NCBI GenBank assembly: GCA_002842395.1
Contig: PHCV01000009.1
Span: 1 to 64,000 of the forward strand
From: Betaproteobacteria bacterium HGW-Betaproteobacteria-11
GTDB taxonomy: Bacteria > Pseudomonadota > Gammaproteobacteria > Burkholderiales > Rhodocyclaceae
Reading direction: 5' to 3'
Length of the DNA: 64,000 nucleotides
The translations under genes and the position numbers were made by a program. Under the pieces are notes generated by a model that worked only from the letters and a program-made list of their open reading frames with translations, made no database searches and was not told where the DNA came from. Of the stretch, positions 9,185-16,778 are shown in pieces (the stretch's first letter is position 1; every line of letters begins with the position of its first letter).

Positions 9185-10984
9185 TCACTCGATCCTCACG
9201 GCAGGGGGTGCGACCTTGAGGATTTCCTCGATGGTGGTGAGCCCCGCCGCCACTTTTTTCGCTCCGGCAATACGCAACGATTTCATGCCCTCGCGCATCG
9301 CCTGTTCGCGCAGCCGGTCGAGTTCGGCCTTGCTCCCCACCAAGCGCTTTAGTTCGGGCGACAGCGGCATGATCTCATAAATTCCAATCCGCCCCCGATA
9401 ACCGGTCATGCGGCAGTCCAAGCAACCGGCCGGACGATAGAGCTGCACCGGTTTGCTGGCTTTCCACGGCGCGACCAGCGCGTTCCACGCCAGTTCGTCC
9501 TCGGCGCGCATGCCGCCCGGCTGCTTGCAGCTCGGGCACAGCGTACGCACCAGACGCTGGGCCATGACGCCAATCACCGTCGATGAGAGCAGATAGGGCG
9601 CCACGCCGAGATCGATCAGGCGGGTCATGGCCGACGGCGCATCGTTGGTATGCAACGTGGACAACACCAGATGTCCGGTCAGCGCCGCCTGGATCGCCAT
9701 GTCGGCGGTTTCCAGATCGCGGATCTCGCCAACCATGATGATGTCCGGATCCTGCCGCATCAGCGCCCGGATGCCTTCGGCAAAGCCCATGCCGATATCG
9801 GGCAGAACCTGCACCTGATTGAAGCTCGGCTCGATCATTTCGATCGGGTCTTCCAGCGTGCACACATTGACTTCCGGTGTCGCCAGGCGCTTGAGCGTTG
9901 AATACAGGGTCACCGTCTTGCCGCTGCCGGTCGGCCCCGTGACCAGGATGATGCCATTGGGATTGGAAGCCATCTGGTTCCACAGGGCTTCTTCCTCGGC
10001 GGCGAAACCGAGTTCCGAAAAGTCGCGCACCAGAACATCCGGGTCGAAAATCCGCATCACCAGTTTTTCGCCGAAGGCCGTGGGCAAGGTGGCCAGACGC
10101 AGTTCCACCGCCTGGCCGTCTGGCATGCGGGTCTTGATCCGGCCGTCCTGCGGGCGGCGCTTCTCGACCACGTCCATGCGACCGAGAATCTTGATCCGGC
10201 TGGTCATCGCATTGAGCACCGTCATCGGAATCTGGTACACCTGATGCAGCACGCCGTCGATGCGAAAGCGTACGATGCCCAAGTCGCGGCGTGGCTCGAC
10301 ATGGATGTCCGAGGCGCGTTGCTCGAAGGCGTACTGCCACAGCCAATCGACGATGCGCACGATATGCTGGTCGTTGGCATCGAACTGTTTGTTGCTCTTG
10401 GACAAATCGACCAGTTGTTCGAAATTCGATCCGCCACCGGTCACGTCACCCTTGCCCAGCGCCCCCTTGATCGACTTGGCCAGGTTGTAAAACTCCACCT
10501 GATACCGCGCAATGTCCTGCGGATTGCTGATCACGCGGCGGATCGGCTTCTTCAGGATCGGCGCCATCTCCGCTTCCCAGGCACGCTGGAAAGGCTCGGC
10601 CGTGGCGATCATGATTTCATGGGGCTTGACGTCCACCGGCAGGATGCGGAAGCGCGTGGCATAGGTGTTGCTCATCACCTCGGTCACCGCCGCGAAGTTG
10701 ATCTTCAGCGGATCGATGTGCAGGTAATCGAGTCCCGACCATTTCGCCAGCCATTGCGTCAGGCTGTCCAGATCGAGCACCCGGTGCGGTGGTTGCAGCG
10801 ACTTCCAGCGTTGCTCGGCTATCACCACCAGCGGATGGACATCGGCCATGAAGTAGCGCCGCTCCTGCTTGAATATCGCGGCTGGTGCGGCATCGATCAG
10901 TCCATCGGCGACGAGCGCATCGACCACCTCGGGCAAGGTGAGGCTGTGTTCCGGAGCTTCTTTCTGGGCAACGCCTCGATGCAT
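9185..10984 (-). CDS. GspE/PulE/PilB-type secretion or pilus ATPase
   Basis: Hexameric cytoplasmic ATPase of the type II secretion/type IV pilus class. The start at 10984 (MHRGVAQKEAP) is chosen because the dispersed repeat lies immediately upstream and the longer frame has no family resemblance. This gives 599 residues. Visible motifs are Walker A GPTGSGKT, Asp box TLEDPIE, Walker B DPDIIMVGEIRD and His box STLHTNDAPSA. A CPSCKQ...GCLDCR four-cysteine zinc motif lies near residue 520. No other secretion or pilus genes are near, so the partner machine must be elsewhere. The N-terminal MshEN-like region is divergent. Confidence 0.88.
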   Translation of the reverse strand: MHRGVAQKEAPEHSLTLPEVVDALVADGLIDAAPAAIFKQERRYFMADVHPLVVIAEQRWKSLQPPHRVLDLDSLTQWLAKWSGLDYLHIDPLKINFAAVTEVMSNTYATRFRILPVDVKPHEIMIATAEPFQRAWEAEMAPILKKPIRRVISNPQDIARYQVEFYNLAKSIKGALGKGDVTGGGSNFEQLVDLSKSNKQFDANDQHIVRIVDWLWQYAFEQRASDIHVEPRRDLGIVRFRIDGVLHQVYQIPMTVLNAMTSRIKILGRMDVVEKRRPQDGRIKTRMPDGQAVELRLATLPTAFGEKLVMRIFDPDVLVRDFSELGFAAEEEALWNQMASNPNGIILVTGPTGSGKTVTLYSTLKRLATPEVNVCTLEDPIEMIEPSFNQVQVLPDIGMGFAEGIRALMRQDPDIIMVGEIRDLETADMAIQAALTGHLVLSTLHTNDAPSAMTRLIDLGVAPYLLSSTVIGVMAQRLVRTLCPSCKQPGGMRAEDELAWNALVAPWKASKPVQLYRPAGCLDCRMTGYRGRIGIYEIMPLSPELKRLVGSKAELDRLREQAMREGMKSLRIAGAKKVAAGLTTIEEILKVAPPAVRIE

Positions 10985-10987
10985 GAC

Positions 10988-11013
10988 AAAAAGTCGGTGC
11001 TGGTGACACGGCG
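10988..11013 (+). repeat. 26-bp dispersed repeat, copy 2 (5' of the GspE-like gene)
   Basis: Reads AAAAAGTCGGTGCTGGTG then ACACGGCG on the plus strand, with three or four differences from the consensus. It sits only three bases upstream of the GspE-like start codon, so it forms the 5' untranslated leader of that gene. Confidence 0.6.
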
Positions 11014-11109
11014 CACTATAGCCGACAATCTCCCCCGTATTCAATGGAGAAGCGCAAGGCCGGCGCACGGTATGATGCCCTCCCCGAAGTCCGATTGCCG
11101 GAGACGCAC

Positions 11110-11496
11110 ATGAAACCTTGGCTGCCCTTCGTCCTCTGTTCATTCATCAGTCTGTCCAGCTTGGCCCAGGAGCCGGCCAGCGCAGGGTGCGCCCAAGCGC
11201 GCGATCCGCTACGCTGCGAAGCACGGCAGACAGCCCTCGTCGCTTGTGCCGACAAGCGCGGCGCCGAGAAACGCGTCTGTTTCGACGCCCTGATGCCGCC
11301 GATCGACTGCAGCAAGGCCGAGGATCCGGCGCATTGCGAGGCGATCGAGCGCGCCAAGGAAATCTGCAAGGGCAAAAACGGCAAGCAACTGAAAGCCTGC
11401 CTCAAAGCAGAAAACCCGAAGAAGTCGAGGAAAAAGGCCAGCCACAGGCATCACACGCGAACGCAGACCCACCCCCGTGCCACCACCCAGCCCTGA
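11110..11496 (+). CDS. small secreted Cys- and Lys-rich protein
   Basis: 128 residues from the ATG at 11110. A clear signal peptide (MKPWLPFVLCSFISLSSLAQ) is followed by a domain with regularly spaced cysteines: GCAQARDPLRCEARQ, ACADK, VCFDALMPPIDCSK, HCEAIERAKEICK and KACLKAE. The tail is very basic and His/Arg/Lys rich. The repeated 'C-x-K-A-x-D-P-x-x-C-E-A' pattern suggests an internally duplicated disulfide motif. The function is unknown, and it could bind nucleic acid, anionic envelope components or metals. The next 107 bases to the htpG stop hold nothing else I can identify. Confidence 0.6.
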   Translation: MKPWLPFVLCSFISLSSLAQEPASAGCAQARDPLRCEARQTALVACADKRGAEKRVCFDALMPPIDCSKAEDPAHCEAIERAKEICKGKNGKQLKACLKAENPKKSRKKASHRHHTRTQTHPRATTQP

Positions 11497-11603
11497 GGCC
11501 AGGTCCCCCTCCAGCACGGACCATCCCGCAAAAGGACGCACGGCGCGGCGTCCGCCGGCGCCGGAATGACGCCTGCCCTTTCCGCCTAAACGGCCGACCA
11601 GGC

Positions 11604-13532
11604 TCAACGACCGCGCATTTCCAGCAGCAACTGGTTCATCCGCTTGACGAAGGTGGCCGGGTCGTCAAGCTGGCCACCCTCAGCGAGTAGCGCCTGATCG
11701 AAGAGTACCGCCGCCCAGTCGTCGAAATGCGCTTCCTCGTTTTTCAGGCGCTGCACTACCGGATGCTGCGGATTGATCTCGAGGATCGGCCGGGCCAGCG
11801 GAACGGCCTGTCCGGCCGCCTTGAGCATGCGCGCCAGATTGCCCGAGATCGCCGCTTCGTCCGCCACCAGGCAGGCCGGCGAATCGGTCAGCCGCTGCGT
11901 CAGCCTGACTTCCTTCACCCGCTCACCCAGCGCCGTGGCGATTTTTTCGATCAGCGGCTTGAACTCGTCGGCCACGGCGGTCTGCGCCTCTTTCTCGGCG
12001 GCATCTTCAAGCTTGCCCAGATCGAGCCCGCCACGGGCGACCGAGACCAGCGGCTTGCCTTCGAATTCGGTCAGATGGGAGACCACCCACTCATCGACGC
12101 GGTCGGCGAGCAGCAGCACCTCGATGCCCTTCTTGCGGAACACTTCCAGGTGCGGGCTGTTCTTCGCCGCGTTGAAGGTATCGGCGGTGACGTAGTAGAT
12201 TTTTTCCTGCTCCGGTTTCATGCGGCCGATGTAGTCGGCCAAAGACACGGCCTGCTCGGGCGTATCGCCGTGCGTCGAGGCAAACCGCAGCAGCGCGGCG
12301 ATTTTTTCCCGGTTGGCGAAATCCTCGCCGACTCCCTCTTTCAGCACATTGCCGAACTCGCTCCAGAACTTGGCGTACTTTCCCTTGTCACCGTCCTCAC
12401 TGCTATTGGCCAGATCGGCGAGCAGGCCGAGAATCTTCGCCGTGCAGCCCTTGCGGATCGCCTCGATGTCCTTCGATTCCTGCAAAATCTCGCGCGAGAC
12501 ATTGAGCGGCAGATCGCTGGAGTCGACGATGCCGCGCACGAAGCGCAGATATACCGGCAGCAATTGCTCGGCATCGTCCATGATGAACACGCGGCGGACA
12601 TACAGCTTGACGCCGTGACGGGTGGTGCGGTCCCACAGGTCGAACGGCGCATGCGCCGGAATGTAGAGCAGTTGCGTGTATTCCGTCTTGCCCTCGACGC
12701 GGGCATGCGCCCAGGCCAGCGGCGGCTCGAAATCGTGAGCGACATGGGTGTAGAACTCCTGGTATTCCTCCGTGCCGATCTCGCTCTTCGGCCGCGCCCA
12801 GATGGCCGAAGCCTGGTTCACGGTTTCCTCCTCCCCACCCTTGACCTGTTCGCCCTTGTCCTTGTCCCATTCTTCCTTCGGCATCAGGATCGGCTGCAGG
12901 ATATGGTCGGAATAGGTGTGGATGATCGAACGCAGCTTGTGGCCGGAGAGCAGATCGTCCTCGCCTTGACGCAGATGCAGGGTGATCTGCGTGCCGCGAT
13001 CAGGCTTGCTCACCGGCTCCACGGTGAATTCACCGCTGCCATCCGATTCCCAGCGCACCGCCTGGTCGGCCGGCAGACCGGCGCGGCGGGAGAGCACCGT
13101 GACCCGGTCGGCGACGATGAACGAGGAATAAAAGCCGACGCCGAACTGGCCGATCAACCCGGCATCCTTTTGCTGGTCGCCGGTGAGCCGGGAGAAGAAT
13201 TCACGGGTGCCCGACTTGGCGATGGTGCCCAGGTGCGTGATCGCCTCCTCGCGGCTCATGCCGATGCCGTTGTCGCTGATGGTGAGGCTGCGCGCCATCT
13301 GATCGTAGTCGACCCGGATCTTTAGTTCGCCCTCGCCTTCCAGCAGACCCGGCTCGCCGAGCGACTCGAACCGCAGTTTGTCGCAGGCATCGGCGGCGTT
13401 GGAAATCAGCTCGCGCAAGAATATCTCGCGATTGGAATACAGCGAGTGGATCATCAAATGCAACAGTTGCTTGACCTCGGTCTGAAAGCCGAGTGTCTCG
13501 CGGGAAGCATCGGATATGGTTGGTGCGGTCAT
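11604..13532 (-). CDS. htpG: molecular chaperone HtpG (Hsp90)
   Basis: Bacterial Hsp90, an ATP-dependent cytosolic chaperone. The start at 13532 ([20 protein letters not shown]) gives 642 residues, a usual length, and is preceded by a GGGGG-containing ribosome site. Seven upstream in-frame codons are ignored. The GHKL ATPase motifs are all present: [39 protein letters not shown] and [11 protein letters not shown]. The middle-domain motif [15 protein letters not shown] and a C-terminal dimerisation region follow. It is a single-gene unit under the sigma-32 promoter at 13571-13599. Confidence 0.98.
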   Translation of the reverse strand: MTAPTISDASRETLGFQTEVKQLLHLMIHSLYSNREIFLRELISNAADACDKLRFESLGEPGLLEGEGELKIRVDYDQMARSLTISDNGIGMSREEAITHLGTIAKSGTREFFSRLTGDQQKDAGLIGQFGVGFYSSFIVADRVTVLSRRAGLPADQAVRWESDGSGEFTVEPVSKPDRGTQITLHLRQGEDDLLSGHKLRSIIHTYSDHILQPILMPKEEWDKDKGEQVKGGEEETVNQASAIWARPKSEIGTEEYQEFYTHVAHDFEPPLAWAHARVEGKTEYTQLLYIPAHAPFDLWDRTTRHGVKLYVRRVFIMDDAEQLLPVYLRFVRGIVDSSDLPLNVSREILQESKDIEAIRKGCTAKILGLLADLANSSEDGDKGKYAKFWSEFGNVLKEGVGEDFANREKIAALLRFASTHGDTPEQAVSLADYIGRMKPEQEKIYYVTADTFNAAKNSPHLEVFRKKGIEVLLLADRVDEWVVSHLTEFEGKPLVSVARGGLDLGKLEDAAEKEAQTAVADEFKPLIEKIATALGERVKEVRLTQRLTDSPACLVADEAAISGNLARMLKAAGQAVPLARPILEINPQHPVVQRLKNEEAHFDDWAAVLFDQALLAEGGQLDDPATFVKRMNQLLLEMRGR

Positions 13533-13570
13533 GGAACCCCCTGAAGTGAACAAAAAACTTGAGGAGGCGA

Positions 13571-13599
13571 ATATGGGGGATCAGACAGGCGATTTCAAG
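13571..13599 (-). promoter_or_regulatory. sigma-32 heat-shock promoter of htpG
   Basis: On the minus strand CTTGAAA (13593-13599) is followed after 14 bases by CCCCATAT (13571-13578). This matches the sigma-32 consensus (CTTGAAA, 13-15 bases, CCCCATnT) at every defined position. Transcription should start about 30 bases before the htpG ATG. Confidence 0.85.
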
Positions 13600-13651
13600 C
13601 CGGCAGTCTCGGCGACCGGGCCCCGGCCGCGCCAGCGGGCCGCGCTCCGGT

Positions 13652-16456
13652 TCAGTCAGGAGCCACGGTCGCGCCGACCGCCGCCTGCATCCGCCGCAGC
13701 TCCGGCAAACAGGAGCCGCAGGAGGTGCCGCATTTGAGCCGCGCCTGGACGGCGGCGAGATCAAGCCCCTGCCGGTAAAGCGCACCAATCTCGGTTTCGC
13801 TCACGCCAAAGCAGTTGCACACCGTGCGTCCGGCCGGTTTCAGTGCTTGCGGTGGTGTGGCGGTCGGTGCGAACAGGTAGCGCCGCAATTCACCGACCGG
13901 CTGGCCGCTGGCCATCAACTCACGTAGCCAGTCGGCCGCCAGAGTCTCGCCGGAAAACAGGATGCCAAGCAGGCGATCGTCGCCGGCCGCGATCTTCGCC
14001 CGCTTGACGATGGCGCGCCGCGGGTCGCGATAAACAGTACTCTCTTCCAGTTCGACTGCGGCTATCAGGGCTTCGAGCATGTCCTCCGCGAACGGCATTG
14101 CGCTGGCCGCCGAAAACATGACGAAAGGATGATCGCGACCGCCCAGGGTCAGCGCGGCATAGTCGAGGCCGGGCAGGAATCTGGCGAGCCGTTCACGAAA
14201 ATCGAGCACCTGTTCCTCGGCCGAGGCTGATTCGGCAGCGCGCAAAAGGAACAGGCGATGCGGCAGTTCGGCGCGCTCGATGCGAATCGCGGCGGCCTTC
14301 AGCTCCGGCTGGCGGGAGACCGGATCGAATGCCTTTGGCATCAACTGGTTGGCGCCGGCATGGGAAAGCGAACGCCCGCCCCAGTGCATGGCGGCAAAGG
14401 CCTGGCCCGGTTTCATCTCCTCGCTCACCGCGACCGGCAGCACGATGCTGCCGCGCCGGCTGGTGATGCGCGCCAGATCGCCGACTTTGAATCCGCGACG
14501 CGCGAGGTCCGCGGCGTGAAGCAGCAGACGCGGAGTCGGTTCATGCGCGGCGAGGCGGACGGCACGGCCGGTGCGGCTCATGCCATGCCACTGGTCGCGC
14601 AGGCGGCCGGTGGTCAGCAGCAACGGATGACGCGCATCGGTGGCCTCGGCCGTCAGCGCGAAATCGAGCGGCACGAAACGGGCGCGGCCATCGGCGGTGG
14701 CGAAGCGGTGATCGGCATAGAGGCGGCTCGTGCCCTGCTGTGCACCCTGCGGAAACGGCCATTGCTGCGGGCCGCACTGTTCCAGCAGCGGGTAGCCGAG
14801 ACCGCCGATGTCGAGATCGCGGCCCTGGGTGAGTTTGGCATGTTCGACGAAAATATCGGCCGGCGCGGCGAACGCGAACAGGCGTTTCGCCGTCTCGCCA
14901 GCGCCGAGTTTTTCACCCAGGCGACGGGCGAACTCGGCGGCGATTTCCCAATCCGGCCGAGCCTCGCCCGGTGGCGCCACGGCAGCCCGCACGCGCGAGA
15001 TGCGGCGCTCGGAATTGGTCACCGTGCCCTCCTTCTCGCCCCAGCTTGCGGCCGGCAGCAGCAGGTCGGCGAAGGGCGCCGTTTCGGTGTCGCGGTAAGA
15101 CTCCTGGAGCACGACGAATTCAGCTTTTTCCAGCGCGGCGCGCACCCGCGTCTGGTCGGGCAGCGAATGCGCGGGATTGGTGCAGGCGATCCACACCGCC
15201 TTGATCGTCCCCTCGTGCAGCGCATCGAACAGTTCGACGGCGGTCTTGCCGGGCCGCTCGGGGACGGACGGCACAGCCCACAGCCGGGCGAGTTCCTCGC
15301 GATCGGCGGGGCTCGCCAGATCACGATGGCCGGGCAACAGATTGGCCATCGCGCCGACCTCGCGGCCACCCATCGCGTTGGGCTGGCCGGTGAGCGAGAA
15401 GGGGCCCATGCCGGGACGACCAATGGTTCCAGTGGCCAGGTGCAGATGAATCAGGGCGGCGTTGTTGGCCGTGCCATGGGCCGATTGATTCAGCCCCTGG
15501 CACCACATCGACAGCGGGGCCCTGGCCTGACCGAACCAGCGCGCGGCCTTGACGATGTCCTCCGCCGCGACACCGCAGACGGCGGCCGCCGCGCCCGGCG
15601 TGAGCTCGCGCAACTGGGCGCGCAAGGCGGGAAATCCACTGCTGTGCGCGGCGATGAAGGCCTCGTCGATCAGGTCTTCCCACAGCAACACATGCAGCAT
15701 CGCGCTGTAGAGCACGGCATCGGTGCCCGGTTTGAGTGCCAGGTGCAGGTCGGCCATTGCCGCCGTGTCGGTGCGGCGCGGGTCAACGACGATGATCTTC
15801 AGCGCTGGATTCTTGGCCTTGGCATCCTCGATGCGGCGAAAGATGATCGGGTGCGCCCAGGCCGTGTTGCTGCCGGCGAGCAGGAACAGATCGGCCAGGT
15901 CGATGTCTTCGTAGCTGCAGGGCACGGCATCGGCGCCGAGCGTCGCCTTGTAGCCGGCAACCGCCGAGGACATGCACAACCGCGAATTGGAATCGATGTT
16001 GTTGGTGCCGACCAGCGCCCGCGCCAGCTTGTTGAAGACGTAATAATCCTCGGTCAGCAACTGGCCGGAAATGTAGAAGGCCACGGCATCCGGGCCATGG
16101 GCCTGGATGATCGCGGCAAAGCGGGTCGCGGCCGCGTCGAGCGCGACATCCCAGGAAGTCGGCGTTCGCGGCACGGCGCGTGTGGCCCGGTATTCCGGCA
16201 CCAGGGCCCGGCCGTTGCGGCTGGTGGTCAGGTGCAGGCTCGCGCCCTTGCTGCACAGGCGACCGAAATTGGCCGGATGCTGCGGATCGCCGCGCACATT
16301 GATGATCTTCGCCGTTACCTGCCCGCGAAGCGGCATCCCGGGTACGCAGGGCGTGCCAACGCCGACTGTTTCGATGATGACGCCACAACCCGTGCCGCAA
16401 TAAGGGCAGGTACTGCGCGTCTCCTGCACCAGGGGGAGGGTTTCCACAGCGCCCAT
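13652..16456 (-). CDS. nasA: assimilatory nitrate reductase, molybdopterin subunit
   Basis: Reduces nitrate to nitrite in the cytoplasm using a bis-MGD molybdenum centre. The ATG at 16456 gives 934 residues beginning MGAVETLPLVQETR. The N-terminal [4Fe-4S] motif is CPYCGTGCG with the fourth Cys in GRLCSKG. Motifs of the bis-MGD domain follow, including NSRLCMSSAVAGYK near residue 165 and WCQGLNQSAHGTANNAALIHL. A C-terminal BFD-like [2Fe-2S] domain (VCNCFGVSETEIG...CGTSCGSCLPEL) marks the assimilatory type. It is the third gene of nirB-nirD-nasA, 13 bases after nirD. A copy of the dispersed repeat (14888-14913) encodes KLGAGETAKR in frame. Confidence 0.95.
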   Translation of the reverse strand: MGAVETLPLVQETRSTCPYCGTGCGVIIETVGVGTPCVPGMPLRGQVTAKIINVRGDPQHPANFGRLCSKGASLHLTTSRNGRALVPEYRATRAVPRTPTSWDVALDAAATRFAAIIQAHGPDAVAFYISGQLLTEDYYVFNKLARALVGTNNIDSNSRLCMSSAVAGYKATLGADAVPCSYEDIDLADLFLLAGSNTAWAHPIIFRRIEDAKAKNPALKIIVVDPRRTDTAAMADLHLALKPGTDAVLYSAMLHVLLWEDLIDEAFIAAHSSGFPALRAQLRELTPGAAAAVCGVAAEDIVKAARWFGQARAPLSMWCQGLNQSAHGTANNAALIHLHLATGTIGRPGMGPFSLTGQPNAMGGREVGAMANLLPGHRDLASPADREELARLWAVPSVPERPGKTAVELFDALHEGTIKAVWIACTNPAHSLPDQTRVRAALEKAEFVVLQESYRDTETAPFADLLLPAASWGEKEGTVTNSERRISRVRAAVAPPGEARPDWEIAAEFARRLGEKLGAGETAKRLFAFAAPADIFVEHAKLTQGRDLDIGGLGYPLLEQCGPQQWPFPQGAQQGTSRLYADHRFATADGRARFVPLDFALTAEATDARHPLLLTTGRLRDQWHGMSRTGRAVRLAAHEPTPRLLLHAADLARRGFKVGDLARITSRRGSIVLPVAVSEEMKPGQAFAAMHWGGRSLSHAGANQLMPKAFDPVSRQPELKAAAIRIERAELPHRLFLLRAAESASAEEQVLDFRERLARFLPGLDYAALTLGGRDHPFVMFSAASAMPFAEDMLEALIAAVELEESTVYRDPRRAIVKRAKIAAGDDRLLGILFSGETLAADWLRELMASGQPVGELRRYLFAPTATPPQALKPAGRTVCNCFGVSETEIGALYRQGLDLAAVQARLKCGTSCGSCLPELRRMQAAVGATVAPD
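14888..14913 (-). repeat. 26-bp dispersed repeat, copy 3 (inside nasA)
   Basis: The plus strand reads CGCCGTCTCGCCAGCGCC then GAGTTTTT, the complement of the consensus with one change (GAC to GAG). It is in sense orientation in nasA and is read as KLGAGETAKR. A weaker partial match lies at 16154-16178 in the same gene. Confidence 0.75.
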
Positions 16457-16469
16457 CAGTGCCCCGTGC

Positions 16470-16778
16470 TCAGAGTTCGAGCAACACCACGCCATCCTCG
16501 ACGCGTGCCGGATAGCGGCGCGTGCAACCGATGTCGGGCGCGGCCGCTTCGCCGCTGCTGAGTTCGAGATTCCAGCCATGCAGCGGACAGGTCACGCGGT
16601 GGCCATGCACGATCCCCTGCGACAGCGGTCCGCCTTTGTGCGGACAAGCGTCGCGCAGGGCAAACACGGCATCGTCCGCGGTTCTGAAGACGGCAATGCT
16701 GCCTTCAGCGTGGGGCACGACACGGCTGCCGCGCACGGGAATCTCTTCAAGCAGACACACTTTATGCCAGTTGCTCAT
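16470..16778 (-). CDS. nirD: nitrite reductase small subunit (Rieske-type)
   Basis: Small subunit of NADH-dependent assimilatory nitrite reductase. The start at 16778 (MSNWHKVCLLEEIPVRGSRV) has a strong GGGAGGAC ribosome site and gives 102 residues. It keeps the Rieske pair CPHKGGPL and CPLHGW, so this form should bind a [2Fe-2S] cluster, unlike enteric NirD, which has lost it. It overlaps the end of nirB by 17 bases, which fits coupled translation of the two subunits. Confidence 0.94.
   Translation of the reverse strand: MSNWHKVCLLEEIPVRGSRVVPHAEGSIAVFRTADDAVFALRDACPHKGGPLSQGIVHGHRVTCPLHGWNLELSSGEAAAPDIGCTRRYPARVEDGVVLLEL

Noticed and set aside
9621-10250. Plus-strand frames antisense to the secretion ATPase
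   Set aside because: Compositionally biased shadows. The minus-strand protein has all four ATPase boxes.
11727-13325. A 532-codon plus-strand open frame
   Set aside because: Antisense shadow of htpG. No start context or protein family resemblance.
16154-16178. Second copy of the 26-bp repeat in nasA
   Set aside because: GAAGTCGGCGTTCGCGGC shares part of the core but lacks the A run and the CTGGCG segment. Could be chance in GC-rich DNA.
14258-16561. A 767-codon plus-strand open frame
   Set aside because: Antisense to nasA, which has complete molybdopterin and FeS motifs. The translation has no domain features.
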